Shown: positions 46,892-59,289, counted from the stretch's first letter. The stretch is 64,000 bases of DNA from Tetmemena sp. SeJ-2015 (GCA_027382625.1 JAJKFJ010022070.1:1-64000); one strand, 5' to 3'. Numbers and translations are program-made. Notes: generated from the letters alone by a model not told the origin.

Positions 46892-48982
46892 TTAAATTGT
46901 ATAAGTATTCTGACTACTATCCTTGTCCTTTAAATTACTCTTCTGTCTGTAGCTTTTGCTGTTTGTATAGAAGATTTCTTTCTTCTGCTTATCAGTTAAG
47001 CCTTGTGTCTCTATCATGAAAGTGTAGAAGTAGATAAATCCAAGAAGAGCCATAATGCTAAAGAGCCAGAAAGCTCCAGAGGGCTCAAGAGGGGAATCCA
47101 TTAAATACTCTGTTGTTAAAGGGAGATCAGTAAGCCAGTTCCTTTTATTCCAAAGATAGTGAGTGAGAACCCATAGTCTACTGTTACTTCATTACAGTAG
47201 ACAAAAAGAAAGGACCCACTGTGAGTTGAAAAGTCATCAAGAATAGCAAAATAAAAGTTAACATCAAGCCAGAGTATTCGTAGTAGGAGGATAGACCAAC
47301 AAAAAATAAAAGCAGGCTCATCATTAAGTGGCTGAACAGAGTTATTATTCTCCTTCCCCATCTCTATACCACAAAAATTGAAAAGCATGCAGCAGTAAAG
47401 TTTGTTATTCAAAATAAATTAAATATAATTTAGCTAAACAAACTTAATTTAAATTAAATATATTGCACTATGGTTTATTAATTTTTAATAAGGTAAGGAT
47501 ATTATTTTAACTTGAATACTAATATAAAGATCGCTATAAAATTTTAAGCATTTTTTTATATTTTAATAAATAGTCATAGTTTTGTTTATAAAATAAGCCA
47601 TTTTTAATTTGAAATTAATTTAATGATTCCTATTAAGACAGTTCCCATTTTAGGATCTATAGCCGCACCAGAATGTTGCATTCTTTGGAATATAGAGCTT
47701 GAATACCACACTATGGCATTTATACCTGTGAGCTAATTGAATATAGACGAAACGAAGCAGAACCAAGTAGAATGCTTATTCTTTGCTCCGAATAGTGCTT
47801 TCATAAACTCAACCTAGTTTTCAGAAGGTCCTTAACTTGTATCTTTTAGGAATTGCAGTATTAAATATAAATTAATATTTCATAATGTTAAATCTTAAAA
47901 AAGGATATAAATAATCCTAAATAAATTATTAATCAAAAAGTTACAATTAAATTGTACATAAATTAAATAAATATACTTATCAATATTTCCTTTGGATCAT
48001 TTTCTTAAGTGTATACCTTCTTAATCATTTTCAAAGCCTGGTCATCTTGCTTTTAGCTTATATGGTATTTTATAGAGTCTTCTTTGAAGAAGAAACAGAA
48101 TGCAACTATTTGAGTTAGTTAAAATACCCAAGGCAAAGCGAAAATTATTCTCCAAAATTAGCTTTGCTCCTATGCATCATGGTCTTATGTGCTAGGGAGA
48201 CCCAACCCCACTAATATACCCATCATTTAACCTCCCTACAAAGAAATTGAACTCACGATTCCAAACTAGGATTAATACTAACAGGGCACTGTTTCATCAA
48301 TTATTCTTGGTAACGCAACTTAAAATATTCCTCCACATATTCCATGAAGCAACCTCCCTAAGCACAGAGTGTAAAAATTTTCATAGAGACTTAGCATCAC
48401 GCAAAATACTCCAACTACGTTGAAGTAGATTAAGCTCTTCCTTCTGCCAAAATAAGTGATAGTCTTTCCTCCAATCAAAGCACCTATAACCGCTCCAAAA
48501 ACAGCAGAAGAACCTATCATTGTGTGATAGTAGCTTCTTTCTTATTGAGATTCTAGATGAAACTAAACATCAAAGATCAAGCTCACTCAAATATAAAAAT
48601 AAAATACCACTTGATTGTTTGCAGTAAGAATATATCCCAATTAGAAAAGACCAAGAGCAGAAATGGAAAAGTAGAGGTACAGAAAATTCATGTTGACTCC
48701 ATAGATCTTATGGTTAGAATTATTTTCATCTATGATTTATGAATTTTAGTCATCTAGCTAAGAATGTTATGACGCTTAAGTGTTTCTTATGCTTTAAAAC
48801 GTCTAATAACCTTCGTTCATTAATTTCTAAGGCTATTGGTTGCTTGAATCCTCCTCCCCATTTATCAAATTTTGCTTTTCTTATTTCTTAAGAGTTTAAA
48901 TTCCAAGTCTTTGATTTGATCGATGCTCATTATGTCCTTCTTCTTCCTCATTAATTTCTTCTCCTTCACTTAGCTGTTTCAT
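46892..48982 (-). CDS. Sugar-porter-like MFS transporter (gene 7)
   Basis: ATG 48982 (MKQLSEGEEINEEEEGHNEH), TGA at 46892. The Q-rich tail uses many TAA/TAG codons. Then FLYLYFSISALGLFQLGYIL, IGSSAVFGAVIGALIGGKTI with GRRKSLIYFN, LCLGRLLHGICGGIFQVALP, a central part with FNQLTGINAIVWYSSSIFQR, and TGLLISLTTEYLMDSPLEPS to FMIETQGLTDKQKKEIF. FNxLTGINAIxYY-type is a hallmark of sugar porters, supporting that family. A roughly 230-base AT-only segment (47.41-47.64 kb) interrupts the second half and is probably an IES. The pieces are in normal order. Confidence 0.65.
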
Positions 48983-49061
48983 TGCAATTATTTTTGAATC
49001 TCCAAAATAATTACTATTTTATTATTGTGAGCGAATATAGAGAATAAATGTTGATTAGAAA

Positions 49062-49390
49062 TCATTTTTTCTTTAGTTTGGGAGTTGGAGGGTCTTTGAG
49101 ATATTCTATTATGAAAATAACTATGAGGCATACCAGAGAGATACTCCCTTAAAATGTGAACATCAATCTTCTATAAAGCATATTACAACTCTAATTTAAG
49201 CTTACACTTTTTCGTCGTCTATTTTCTCCTTAAAGAAATTAATTGCCCAAGCAAACAGAAATATTGCTGGATACACAAAGTGAATCTCGTCTAGTATTCC
49301 AAAAACAAAAGTTCGAGAGCCATAGGTGTTTACAGGACCCTCAACTATCTGATCATGCTATGCTTTATTTATATGCTTGGTTTCTGCCAT
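49062..49390 (-). CDS. Small two-helix membrane protein
   Basis: ATG 49390, MAETKHINKAQHDQIVEGPV, then a hydrophobic segment (FVYPAIFLFAWAINFF) and, after a GT-AG intron (about 49146-49205), a second one (ISLVCLIVIFIIEYL), ending KDPPTPKLKKK at TGA 49062-49064. About 85 residues. Family not recognised. It lies just downstream of the coiled-coil gene and upstream of transporter gene 7, all on the minus strand. Confidence 0.6.
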
Positions 49391-49452
49391 TAAGTGAGTT
49401 TTAAAATTTTAATTTAAAAGTTAATAATTTTAATCCAAATTTATAGTATAAT

Positions 49453-51441
49453 TCATCTTTAGCTATTCATTTAAAAGTAATTTCCAAATTCTCTCAAAGC
49501 TTTTCTTTAGGTTTCCAACTTCTATTTTAGAGTTGCCTCCTAAGTAGAAAGAGGTGCCTCTGAGTCTTGAAATATTTTGAACTTTTAGTTGCCGGTATTT
49601 GAGGCAGCTCTTGCAAAAGAGTTATAAGTGTTAGTTTAATTTCCTAATCTCTCTTCATATTTTTTACTTTGAGTAGTTACTTTATCGAGTAGACTCTTTT
49701 GATGATTTTTGTCTTGCTCACTCTTTGCTAGACTCAACTTATTGAATGCATCAATATGACTCACGTACTCCTTAGCATTTTATAAACAAACAAATTCTAA
49801 TTTGTGAATTCAGAGTTTTGCATAGCCTTCTTGATCTTAATGAAGTTCATGAGCTTGGCAGGGTTAGAATATTAATTAACTCGACTGGCCATATTCTCTT
49901 TCAAGCACTGCTCTCTTATCAATCCAATCTTTAGCTTTGAATTCTTCCTCGCAGCATACTCTAACTGCTTTTACTTGATCTACTCTTGTAGTTTCATATT
50001 CTCTACTATGTCGTCCATCAGCATTTTATCCCTCTATCGTCTATCTAACTCATCTGTGAGCTGCTTATTTTTGTGCATTTCTTGATTAAGCATCTCCTCT
50101 GTCTTGCTTTAAATTTACTTCCATTTTTCTATCTCCTCCTAACTCATTTACTCTATGTGTCTTATTTGAGCAGAGAAATGTAAAACGCATATTAAATTTA
50201 AATGCTCTTGTTTATTGATAGACTGCTCAGTCAAACAGGATTAATCATTCTCAACTTCAGTGACTCTATTCAGACTAATTTGATCCAGCCTATTCTTTAT
50301 AGAGAGCTACTCCAAATTATTGCTACTCTGTTTGAGTTCATCCATTAAGGTTTTATTTCTGTGTTAACCAGTTTTATCCACGAATAAAGATCCAGTGCCT
50401 GCTAAAATGTCCTCATACTTTTCAATTTTCTAGGTTTTAGACTTTATAATATCCTTTTGCTAATAGTTTCTGATGGTCTATTAAGAAAAATAAATTATAT
50501 TTTAATAACACAAATTGCGTTTGTGTTTAACTGCATAGCATGAGAAGTAGTAGTGCCAAACACAGGATAGTCCCTATATTTATTGAGCTGTTGAATGCTC
50601 AAATTCTCATTACTGTTTGACATTTAATTTATGGACTTCTGAGAGTTCTGGCTGTTAAGCTACTATATCAGCTAACTCTAAAACTGCTACTTGTAAGAAT
50701 CGTACAATTTAATGTAACAACAAATAAATAAAATATAATTAAATAGACTTTGAAAAAATAATTTAAAGTATAATAAAATAAATATAAAAATAAATTGAAT
50801 ATATATTTAAAGTAAAATTGGATTTAATAATAATTAATTTCAAAACCAGCACTTATTACAGTTCTAGTTACGAAACTATCTTATTATCAATGTAAAATAT
50901 AAAGAGTGTAAATTTATTATATAATGTTCTAATCTAGTGCAGATTATTTAAGGGACGTTATGTCAAAAACTGAAGTTAATTCCTCGTCTCTTTCGTTGTT
51001 GAGCCTTGAAGAGCTATGATTTTGGAAAGTATGAAAAATTTTGTTATCTTATTGCGAACTTTGCTTCTGAACTTGCACTTGGCTACTTTACTGATATTGG
51101 TTAGCTCTCTAGTCTTGGATCCTTCTCTCACGTTTTATAAAATATATTAGTTGCTCAGAGCTCTCATCAATCAAAGAGCTCTAGTCCAACTCTTCATCAA
51201 GTGCGAGAGAGTATTTATTGTTTGCACTGAGTCTTGAATCTTTAGTGTGAGATAGCTGCTCCTTGCTTTGGTTGTTCATGTTCTATATGCTGTTGTGTGT
51301 AGCCCTAGAGATGCCGCTCTTTTAAGATTAATTTTTCTGCAGACCATGCTGTTAAGCCTTCTCCTTGTTGAGTTTCTTGATATCTGATATGACTCGGTTG
51401 ATCTTCTAGTTGAGTGTGATGTTGTCTTCACAATTACTCAT
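49453..51441 (-). CDS. Coiled-coil protein, function unknown
   Basis: ATG 51441 (MSNCEDNITLNQKINRVISD), TGA 49453-49455. It is rich in Q (mostly TAA/TAG), S, N, K and E. Coiled-coil stretches include KRERRIQDQRANQYQQSSQV, IRHIEQMSQEEIEKWKQIQS, TEEMLNQEMHKNKQLTDELD and KLQEQIKQKQLEYAARKN. AT-rich gaps at about 50.70-50.93, 50.46-50.53 and 49.79-49.80 kb are introns or IESs. No family motif. Possibly cytoskeletal, by composition only. Confidence 0.6.
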
Positions 51442-51567
51442 TTTCAAACTGCTAACTTATTTATTCAAATTTTATAAGTCAAATTCGAATAATGTGTTAG
51501 GAGTAGATGGCTGAGTTAAATTCATTAGGTAAGTTAATTTATAGTATAATTATTAAGACAAACAAAA

Positions 51568-54017
51568 ATGCCTAAAAATACAAAAAAGAAGGTCACAAAA
51601 GATACCAAAGACCCCCTCAAGCTAAAGGTAAACATTGCTTTTTGTCCAAAGCTTATTGACGGTTGGTTTAGGAGTTGGGCAACAAGGCGTTCATGAACAA
51701 AAACTACGAAGAGGCCATTGACTGGTTCACCAAAGCCATAGAGGAAGATCCCAAGGACCCCATTTTCTATACAAACAGTAAGCTAAGAATTTAAAAAGAG
51801 GGCTAATTGAGAATTGTAGGAGCTGCAGTGTTACTCACCATAGATAGAATAGATGAGAGTATTCAGGACTGCGACAGGGCCATTGAGCTCAACAAGACAT
51901 TTGTAAAGGTAAGCAGGCAGTTAGCAGATCAGAGTTAAAATTATTTGAATTTATTCGAATATTATAGAATTAATTACATTTAAAACTCTCTTGGAAATAA
52001 AATATATCTTTAAATTTTTTTACTACAATATTATCTTTTCAGCCCCAATTTAACACTACTGGCTAGGAAACCAGCTTTTATAGTAAGCAGCCACTGTTTT
52101 TAGTCTTTTTAATGAACTTTAGAGAATAGCTTCGAAGCCATCTATCATTGGCATGGTAGCCAAGAACGTTCCTTATAATTGTGGGATTCAATAAATCAGT
52201 AAAATTACTTCTTTTGGTTGTATTTTTGTAGCAATACTCTGCCAACAAGGAGCACTTAAAGTACCAAGTTTTAGCTTAGATGACAAGAGCTTCGCCCTCG
52301 TTAATCCAGACCTTACAGAAGCAAACTCAAAAGTTTTTGAAAAAATCGGGGTTGAATAGATAATATTAGTCCGCTAATCATATTACTTAATTAGGCATAT
52401 TTCAGGAAAGCTTAAGCTTTAAGGGAAAAGCTCTAAGATGATGTTGCAATAGAGGTTTTGAAGGAGGCTCTCTTGATCGAGCCAAGTAATGGAGACCTCA
52501 CTAAACTTTTAGAAGAGTTAGAAGAGGAATATAAAGAAGACAACTCCATTGCGATAGATCATCCAGAGAGACAGAGATTTGAGAAAATGTTAAAATGGTT
52601 AAAAGATGGAGGCTCAACATTTGATAAACTTAAGATCAGATACTATACTGCAGACTATAGAGGAGTGCATGCCGCAAGAGATATTAAGAAGGGTGAGATT
52701 ATTCTATTGGTACCCAAGCATCAGATCATCACACTCGAAATGGCAATTGCCTCACCAGTCGGAAAGAGGATGTATGAGAAGGGATTGAGACAACGCCTAA
52801 TTTCACCTAAGCACTCTTTCCTCAGCACCTTCATTATGCAGGAACGTCGTAAGGAGGTCTCTGAATGGCACACCTACATCGATATTCTTCCCAAGTCATT
52901 CACCAATTTCCCAATCTTCTTCACAGAGGAGGAGTAGAAGCTTCTTGAAGGAAGCGCCTTCCTTGATCAGATCCATGAAAAGATTGATGACATAAAAGCA
53001 GATTATGACTTGATTTGTAAAGAGGTGCCCGAATACTCTTAGTTCCCTTTGAGAGAGTACTCTGAGATTAGAATGATGGTCTCCAGTAGAATTTTCGGTA
53101 TTCAAGTGGAGGGAGTTAAGACTGATGGCTTTGTCGCATACGCAGACATGCTCAACCACAAGCGCCCACGCCAAACTAGTTGGACATACACAGATGAAAA
53201 ACAAGGTTTCATTATTGAAGGAATGGAAGACATTAAGAGAGGAGAGCAGGTTTATGATAGTTATGGAAAGAAGTGCAATAGTCGTTTCTTCTTGAACTAC
53301 GGTTTCATCAATCTCAACAACGATGCCAATGAAGTCCCTATCAAGGTCTACTTTATTAGTTCTGTTCATTGATTTTTACTACTACCATACTGATGATGCT
53401 CTGAAGCAGGTGAAGCAAGACATGATCTCAGATCACTCTGAATTCAAGAAGTTCAGAGTTGTTGAAAACTTTGAGGACCGAGTAATGCACGAGTTCTTCT
53501 CTTGGCTAAGATTTGTAGAATATGACGAGAACATAACCTGTTAAACAATGAATTTTTAAACATCACTCTTATCTATCAGTATCAAGGAGCTGCTATTTCT
53601 AAGGCACAAAAGCAGAGAAGAGGAGAGGACTCAGACTCAGATAATGAGGAGGACCCTTCAAAGGGATTCAAGGCTAAGGACCTACCACCTCTCTCTATTC
53701 GTAACGAGAAGAAGGTCTTGGAGAGAGTGTTCTTGCTAGCCAAGGAAATCTACGACGGGTATCCTAAGTCGCTAGAAGAAGACTTGAAAGAATTAGAGAG
53801 AGAAGACCTTACTTTCAACGAGAGGAACTGTTTGCTTTATACATCTGGGGAGAAGCAAATCCTCCAGTTCTTGATGAAATCCTGCCAAAAGATCATTCCT
53901 CTCTTCGACATGGACTTTAAGACAGCAAGGAAGATTGTAGAGAAAGATGCAGAACTAGACTCTTGTAAGGACTACATTTCAAACTGCGTTTTCTACCTAA
54001 TAAAAAAAGGACTTTGA
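51568..54017 (+). CDS. TPR and SET-domain protein (SETD3/LSMT-like methyltransferase)
   Basis: ATG 51568, TGA 54015-54017. N-terminal TPR repeats (ELGNKAFMNKNYEEAIDWFT; AIEEDPKDPIFYTNRAAVL; YFRKAQALREKL) are followed by a SET domain. VHAARDIKKGEIILLVPKHQ is the N-terminal SET strand; the inserted iSET region contains WHTYIDILPKSFTNFPIFFT; the SAM/substrate motifs are DGFVAYADMLNH and GEQVYDSYGKKCNSRFFLNY. The C-terminal helical region is like the Rubisco-LSMT substrate-binding domain (SGEKQILQFLMKSCQKIIPL). SETD3-like enzymes methylate proteins such as actin; the substrate here is unknown. Two introns (51628-51671, 51778-51819), a 486-base intron with an ORF inside, and two IESs are removed in frame. 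Confidence 0.8.
51628..51671 (+). other. 44-base GT-AG intron in SET gene
   Basis: GTAAAC...GTTTAG. Removal joins PLKLK to ELGNKAF, the start of the first TPR. Confidence 0.8.
51778..51819 (+). other. 42-base GT-AG intron in SET gene
   Basis: GTAAGC...TTGTAG. Removal completes PIFYTNRAAVLLTI, the usual TPR helix B pattern. Confidence 0.8.
51909..52394 (+). other. 486-base GT-AG intervening segment in SET gene with its own ORF
   Basis: Starts GTAAGC after NKTFVK and ends ATTAG before AYFRKAQAL; removal restores a TPR in frame. It is ten times longer than neighbouring introns. From about 52030 it holds an open frame with protein-like composition (SAPIQHYWLGNQLLQQAATV; SKPSIIGMVAKNVPYNCGIQ; LKVPSFSLDDKSFALVNPDL). 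A 33-base GT-AG segment (52201-52233) inside can be removed without shifting it. I do not recognise the protein. Confidence 0.6.
53353..53383 (+). other. IES, 31 bases, pointer CTACT
   Basis: CTACT at 53348-53352 and 53379-53383. Excision joins NEVPIKV to YYHTDDALKQVKQDM; unexcised, a TGA ends the protein inside the SET region. Confidence 0.8.
53535..53563 (+). other. IES, 29 bases, pointer AACAT
   Basis: AACAT at 53530-53534 and 53559-53563. Excision joins RFVEYDEN to ITLIYQYQGAAISKA in frame. Confidence 0.8.
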
Positions 54018-54168
54018 TCTCATAGCGAGAGAAAATTTTGAGTTTTATGTTTCGCATCTTGTAATTAGCATTTAGATGTACATACTTTTTCTGGTTCATT
54101 AAATCCGACTAAGAGGTGAGAATGAAATGAGTTTAGATTAATTAATTTCATTGAATTCTTAATTTAAA

Positions 54169-57100
54169 TATGCCACCTAAACCAGCAGCCAAGCCAGGAG
54201 ACAAAAAGGCAGGAGGCCAATAATTTGTAGATGACGACTATCAGGACTTCCAATCCCTGCCTGCCATTAATAACTTTGTATTTGCAACAGTACCTGCCTT
54301 CAAATATAAGAAGAATCTCACGAATGTGATATATCACCTCTTCATAGTATTTATAGAATGTGTACAGCTATTTGCTGAAGCATTACTCTTTTCCAGCTGA
54401 GGATCCCATAAGCTAGAAGATAAAAGTGATATAGAGAGAGGATATCATTAACTTTGCCAAGCTAAAGCAATACATAACTGAGGAAGAGTCCGTTGATTTA
54501 GTAAACAAACTTCCTCAAGAGAAGATTGCTGAGGTTTTTGCGAAAACCACCAATGACTTAGTGCTTCAGTTTGAGGTCGCTGCACGAAGATAGAAGAGAG
54601 ATAGTGCCCACCAAGAAAATCAAACTGCTGATGTCGATACGACTCTATGGCTTAAAGATTTTCCACAAACTCATCATGAGTTCAAACTATTCTACTAGGT
54701 GCAACACCAAATGCAGCAAGCTAATTAGAATCTTCAAGGCCACACCAATCACATTCATAGCGTCGTTGTTCTTGAAGAAAATTTCATTCCAGAGAGCGAA
54801 GATGAAGAAATCCTTAAATTTACTTCGACTGATCCAACCATGGAGCGTTACTAAACTCCTCTCATAAAGTAGTTTGAATTTATTTAAATAAAACTGAACT
54901 TTATTAAGAATAAGAGAGGAAGAGATTGGAAGAAAAGAGAAAGGTTGAATTCCTTGCTGAGGAAAGAATTGAGGCCTTCAATACAGCGCTTGAAGTTGGA
55001 AGGATCTTTGCTTCTGGTCCAAGTGAAAGCGATTTCAAGCTCTGCTAAGTCAGCAAGATATAAATTATTTTTCGTGAATATTTTTTCGAAAGATTAAGTT
55101 CAAAGGACCTGACTCTGAAACATTGTTGCACGAAGAAGCAATGGACCCTACACAAGCTGCATCGGAGCATATCTCAAAGGAAAGTGAATAATTGTTTGGA
55201 AGCTTTTCAACTGTCTTCAAAGCCGAAATTGACTCCTAGGCTTAAGATTTGCAAGAGTACAGGCAGTTGAAGAAGCATTTTAAGACTCAAGTATTTACTA
55301 AGCCGTTGATGACCTATCCAGAGGAGATCATGAGGAAAATGAAAGAATAGGAGGAGAAGCAAAGGGAGATTCAGAGGAAATTAGAGGAAGAGAAAAAGGC
55401 TTAAGAGATTGCTTTGTAACAACAGTAAGCTGCTTAAGCAGCAGCTCAAAAGAAAGGAGGAGCAGCGGCCAAACAGCCTCCACCAACTGCTGCAGCTTAA
55501 TAAAACAATTAATCAAGAGCAGCTCTTAATAGCAGAGGAACGGATAGGGGTTCAGATGAAGCTTAAAAGAAACTTGAAGAGCAGATGGCTAAATTTAAAG
55601 CCATGCCCAAGAGCAGAGATGATGAGGAGAAAGAGTGGAGCTTCAGTTAGATGGAGAAGGTTATGTCTGAGGTCAACATGGAAAACGGAACAATAGGAAA
55701 TGTACTTGCTGCCATGGTTTTCTAAATAGCAAATTAAAATAAGAAATCAAAGCCAGGTGCAAAGCTCAATGACGAAGAGAAGCAATTTATACTCAAATCA
55801 GAGGAATAAGAAGATGAAGTTCATGACTATTGATAAAAAAATTTATTCATTTGATTTTGTGATACAATCTTAGCATTTAATTATATTTTGACGATGTATT
55901 CAACAAACTAGCTATTGAACACGCAGTTGTTGAAAGCTCTTTAAAGCCAAACATTGAAGATGTGGCTTCTAAGCCTACTTAAGCTAATTAACTCTCTCCA
56001 TACTAGAGCCTCTTTAACGAGAATGATAGAGTAAGCCATCTCGCATCTTCTTATACCTTCCTAACTGGAGAGTCAGTAAGTTCTTAAGAGAACAGAACTT
56101 TACAAAACTCCTCTCTTCCAGGAATAAATAATCGAGAAGGCATGCCACCATCTGCAACCATCCCATAACCAAACAGAGAATCGGATTTGCTATCAATGCT
56201 AACTTTTTCTCCATTCCCTCAAGCTTAAACCAAGAGATTACTGCTTCTTCATCAAATGGAATAGATGTTCAAAGACAAGAAGGCTCATCCTGAAAGAGAA
56301 TTCTTCTTCCTTGACAGAAACTACATGGAGAGATATGACTCAACCACTTTAAGATAGGTCCTTGCATAGGCCTTAAGATATGGACCAGAAATAGTTCATT
56401 CCTATGAGAAAAATGAAGACGCACTTCTTCTTGGAATTTATTTCAAGAATCCTCCTGGCAGACTGCTTAGAAGACAGTGGAGTTACCCTATTAAGGTATT
56501 CCCTGAATACTAAATTTGGAGAAACTTTATCAAGCACTCTGATGAAAGCAATCTGTAGTTTGAGTTAGGCTCTCTCTTTGACATTGACCCTTCAAAGGTT
56601 GGTCTAATCAGAACAAATTCTAAGTACTGCTTCCCTTGCGACAATACTATTTATATACATTGATTTATTTTTAATAGTGTGATCAGGATTGACAAGCACA
56701 TAATAGGCAACAGAAGGTTTGGATCATCCTTAGTTGTTAAGGATAACTTTGCTTTCGGAATAAAAGAGAACTTAGAAAAATTCAAGAACAAACTTGGCTT
56801 TTTTGAAGACGAAATCTTAAGTAGAGAAGCCTTTGCTTAATCAGACAAGAGATGCACTTTAAATAAACTTTGTGATTAAATTTTAATTAGACTTTCTGGC
56901 TTGAATTTGAAAATGGAGTTAAGATGCTGGTTGAGATGCAAGAAAGATAAAGCGCATTTAGAGGAGATTCCTCTTCATGAGCCACTTCCATAAATGATGG
57001 AAGAAGAAAAGGACAAGATGGGCATGACTCACCAGTCTATGATGCATGGAGGAGATGAGCCTGACATTTTGTCTACTCACTAAGATGCTCCAGCTACCGC

Positions 57101-58740
57101 TCAAAAGGGAGGTTAGCTTAATAAAAATGATTCTCAGCTATCCGTTCAACATCAATTAAATAAAGTTTTTTCATTTTAATTTTAATTGCTTGAATTGCTA
57201 AACAACCTCCAGTTGACGCCAAGGCTTCAGTAATGAGCAAATAGCCACCTGGCACAGCAGCCTCTAAATAAGCAGTATAAGCACAAGCCATGCAAAAGCA
57301 TAATAATTTTTAATATTGCAAAAAAGTGATTCATAGAAATCCCTAAACTCAGATACATCTTAAGCAGGACCTTCTCCTCAAGAACTAGCCCTCATCTAGA
57401 AAAAGAGAGACGAGGAAAAGCGATTTGATGTCTGCAGCAAGCAAGCAATAGTTTAACCAAGACAGATACGACCCCACTCAAGGCTCTAAGATAACTTTTA
57501 CTTATCAACAAGGTTTAGTTGTCACAATTATGCCAAATGGAGATGTTTCCCAATCTATAGTTGAGAATTCTCAGGAAAAGAAAAAGTATGGTGGTACTCT
57601 CCATCAAGACTCCCTGCCTGCTTATCTTTAGGAGAAATCTCGTCTAGTTACTAGAAATGGACAAGTAATCAGATACTTCTTAGATGGAAACATGTAGATC
57701 TTCTATCCTGATGGCACTGTAACAACTACTGACAAGAGAAAGGGAGTGTGGTACACGGTTAATCCTAAAGGAGTGAAGAGAGTTAGGAAATTATTGGAGA
57801 ATCAAGTCTATGACGAGCCAAAGAGGCTCAAGATTACTGAAAAATTAGATCCTGAAACAAGCGCCAAGGTTTAAGTAAGAGAGGATGGAGTACTCACTAT
57901 CAGGTATGAAATTTTTATACTTGTTTGAGTATGTTGATGAAAGCAGACTGGTTATGCTACCAGATGGCACATAGATCTTAACTTAAAAGAATACTGTCTC
58001 TGGAAGTGGAACAATAACAACTATAACAAAGTAAGGGTTTGCTCCAGTGAGACAGATCTTCGACCCAGTGAAAGCAAGAGCAAAGACGGTGATTGGATTA
58101 GGAGGAGCAGATTCTATGATGGGTATCGAGGATATTATGGAGAGAACTAACAATGGAAAAGTCACTGAAGTACTCCTTCCAGACAAAACAGTGGTTTAGA
58201 GCTACTAAGAACGCTAAGAATTGGAGGGATACAACAACTTTATGACTAATATGGTGCACCTAATCCGAAGAGAGGACTTCTCAATCATTAAAGTCAGATA
58301 GGATGGAGAGATGGTTCTAATTACTGCTAATCAAAGAAATTTCTTGAACTCGATAGGTAAAATGAAACAGTTCGGAATAAATGACTATGATCATTACTTC
58401 GAGCTATTTGGTGTGCAGAGCGAAAGAAGATCAGGTGTCTATACTGTGAACTTAAATCTAGGAAGAATAATCACTCAAGATGAAGAGGGCAACGTGTTCA
58501 TAATCTATGCAAATGGTGATTCAGTTGAAAAGTTGTCTGTGAGTTTTAACTTGGATCAAATGGTTGAAGGAATCGAGTCATCTATATGTATTCAATTAAG
58601 AGAAAGGAATTGATGTAGTGTCTTTGGTTGGAGAGGAGTACAAAAGCTTGAAAGAAATGGTAAATGAGGAACAAAAGTAGAAGTTCTTGGATGATCTTGA
58701 TAACAACTTCTTTTCAGATGATGAAGTGGAAGCTTAATGA
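54169..58740 (+). CDS. Probable SPAG17/PF6-like central-pair protein
   Basis: ATG 54169 (MPPKPAAKPGDKKAGGQQFV), TGA 58738-58740. Order of parts: N-terminal helical region with YSYLLKHYSFPAEDPISQKI; charged coiled coil and Q/A-rich linker (about 55.2-55.5 kb); FFLDRNYMERYDSTTLRQVL, DALLLGIYFKNPPGRLLRRQ and YPIKVFPEYQIWRNFIKHSD (about 56.29-56.54 kb); then beta-type repeats of the form GQVIRYFLDGNMQIFYPDGT and RLVMLPDGTQILTQKN, and a C-terminal region (LFGVQSERRSGVYTVNLNLG). Size, linker and DGT-type repeats fit the SPAG17/PF6 family of the axonemal C1a projection, but I recall this only by pattern, hence the moderate confidence. At least five IESs with pointers are spliced in frame; single-base shifts remain near 56.95, 57.42 and 58.59 kb. 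Confidence 0.6.
54329..54362 (+). other. IES, 34 bases, pointer GAATGTG
   Basis: GAATGTG at 54322-54328 and 54356-54362. Excision joins FKYKKNLTNV to YSYLLKHYSF in frame. Confidence 0.85.
55832..55887 (+). other. IES, 56 bases, pointer TATT
   Basis: TATT at 55828-55831 and 55884-55887. Excision joins EEQEDEVHDY to FDDVFNKLAIEHA; unexcised, TGA follows at once. Confidence 0.7.
56647..56676 (+). other. IES, 30 bases, pointer AATA
   Basis: AATA at 56643-56646 and 56673-56676. Excision joins SKYCFPCDN to SVIRIDKHIIGNRR in frame and removes a TGA. Confidence 0.65.
56861..56895 (+). other. IES, 35 bases, pointer ACTTT
   Basis: ACTTT at 56856-56860 and 56891-56895. Excision joins SDKRCT to FWLEFENGVKMLVEMQER. 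Unexcised, the frame stays open but leaves this better sequence. Confidence 0.65.
57909..57933 (+). other. IES, 25 bases, pointer GTATG
   Basis: GTATG at 57904-57908 and 57929-57933. Excision joins DGVLTIRY to VDESRLVMLPDGTQ in frame and removes a TGA. Confidence 0.8.
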
Positions 58741-58835
58741 TGATTATAGAGGAAGGTTTTAGAATATATTTTTAAGTTAATGCTTTGTTAAAGATGGAAT
58801 TATACTTCATAGTTTAATTTATAACTAAAAATTGA

Positions 58836-59221
58836 TAGAGAGATTAAGTCAGAAGATCATAGAGAAGGAGAGTGCAAAATATGGCACAGGATCGCCAAAG
58901 AGAAAGGAATTTATCAAACAAATCTTCTATCCATCCAATCATCTCCAATAACATTCATATATATTAATAATCTATATTATTGAAATGCTATTGCAGCAAG
59001 AATGAATCATCGAATTTGAATTCAGTTTCTAGGCCTTCTCAAGAATAGTTTCTTTTAATTAAGGTTGATTAATCAGTAAGTTTGTACATAATTTAATATT
59101 TTTATAGCCCGGAAAGGATTCTCCATCCAAGGTTTAAGACCAAGTCCAAGAAAAGCAGATCCTACAGGAATATAATATTTCTGTATAGTGGATGATTTAG
59201 CAAAAGATTGGGAAATATTGA
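58836..59221 (+). CDS. Small ORF after the SPAG17-like gene, or its C-terminal part
   Basis: Open pieces KIIEKESAKYGTGSPKRKEF through IKQIFYPSNHLQ (58855-58950), then NESSNLNSVSRPSQEQFLLI, a 32-base GT-AG intron (59076-59107), and PGKDSPSKVQDQVQEKQILQ to QQKIGKY with TGA near 59220. An AT-only segment (58.95-59.00 kb) separates the first two. No ATG fits the first piece well. It may be the true C terminus of the previous gene beyond an IES that hides the 58740 stop. Function not recognised. Confidence 0.4.
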
Positions 59222-59289
59222 TTAATTATGATCCCTCTTTAAATAGGCACACACTTAAACTATACATTTATTTAGAGTGATTTATTGAA

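Noticed and set aside
52896..53369. 157-codon minus-strand ORF
   Set aside because: Antisense shadow of the SET-domain coding region, which has clear family motifs.
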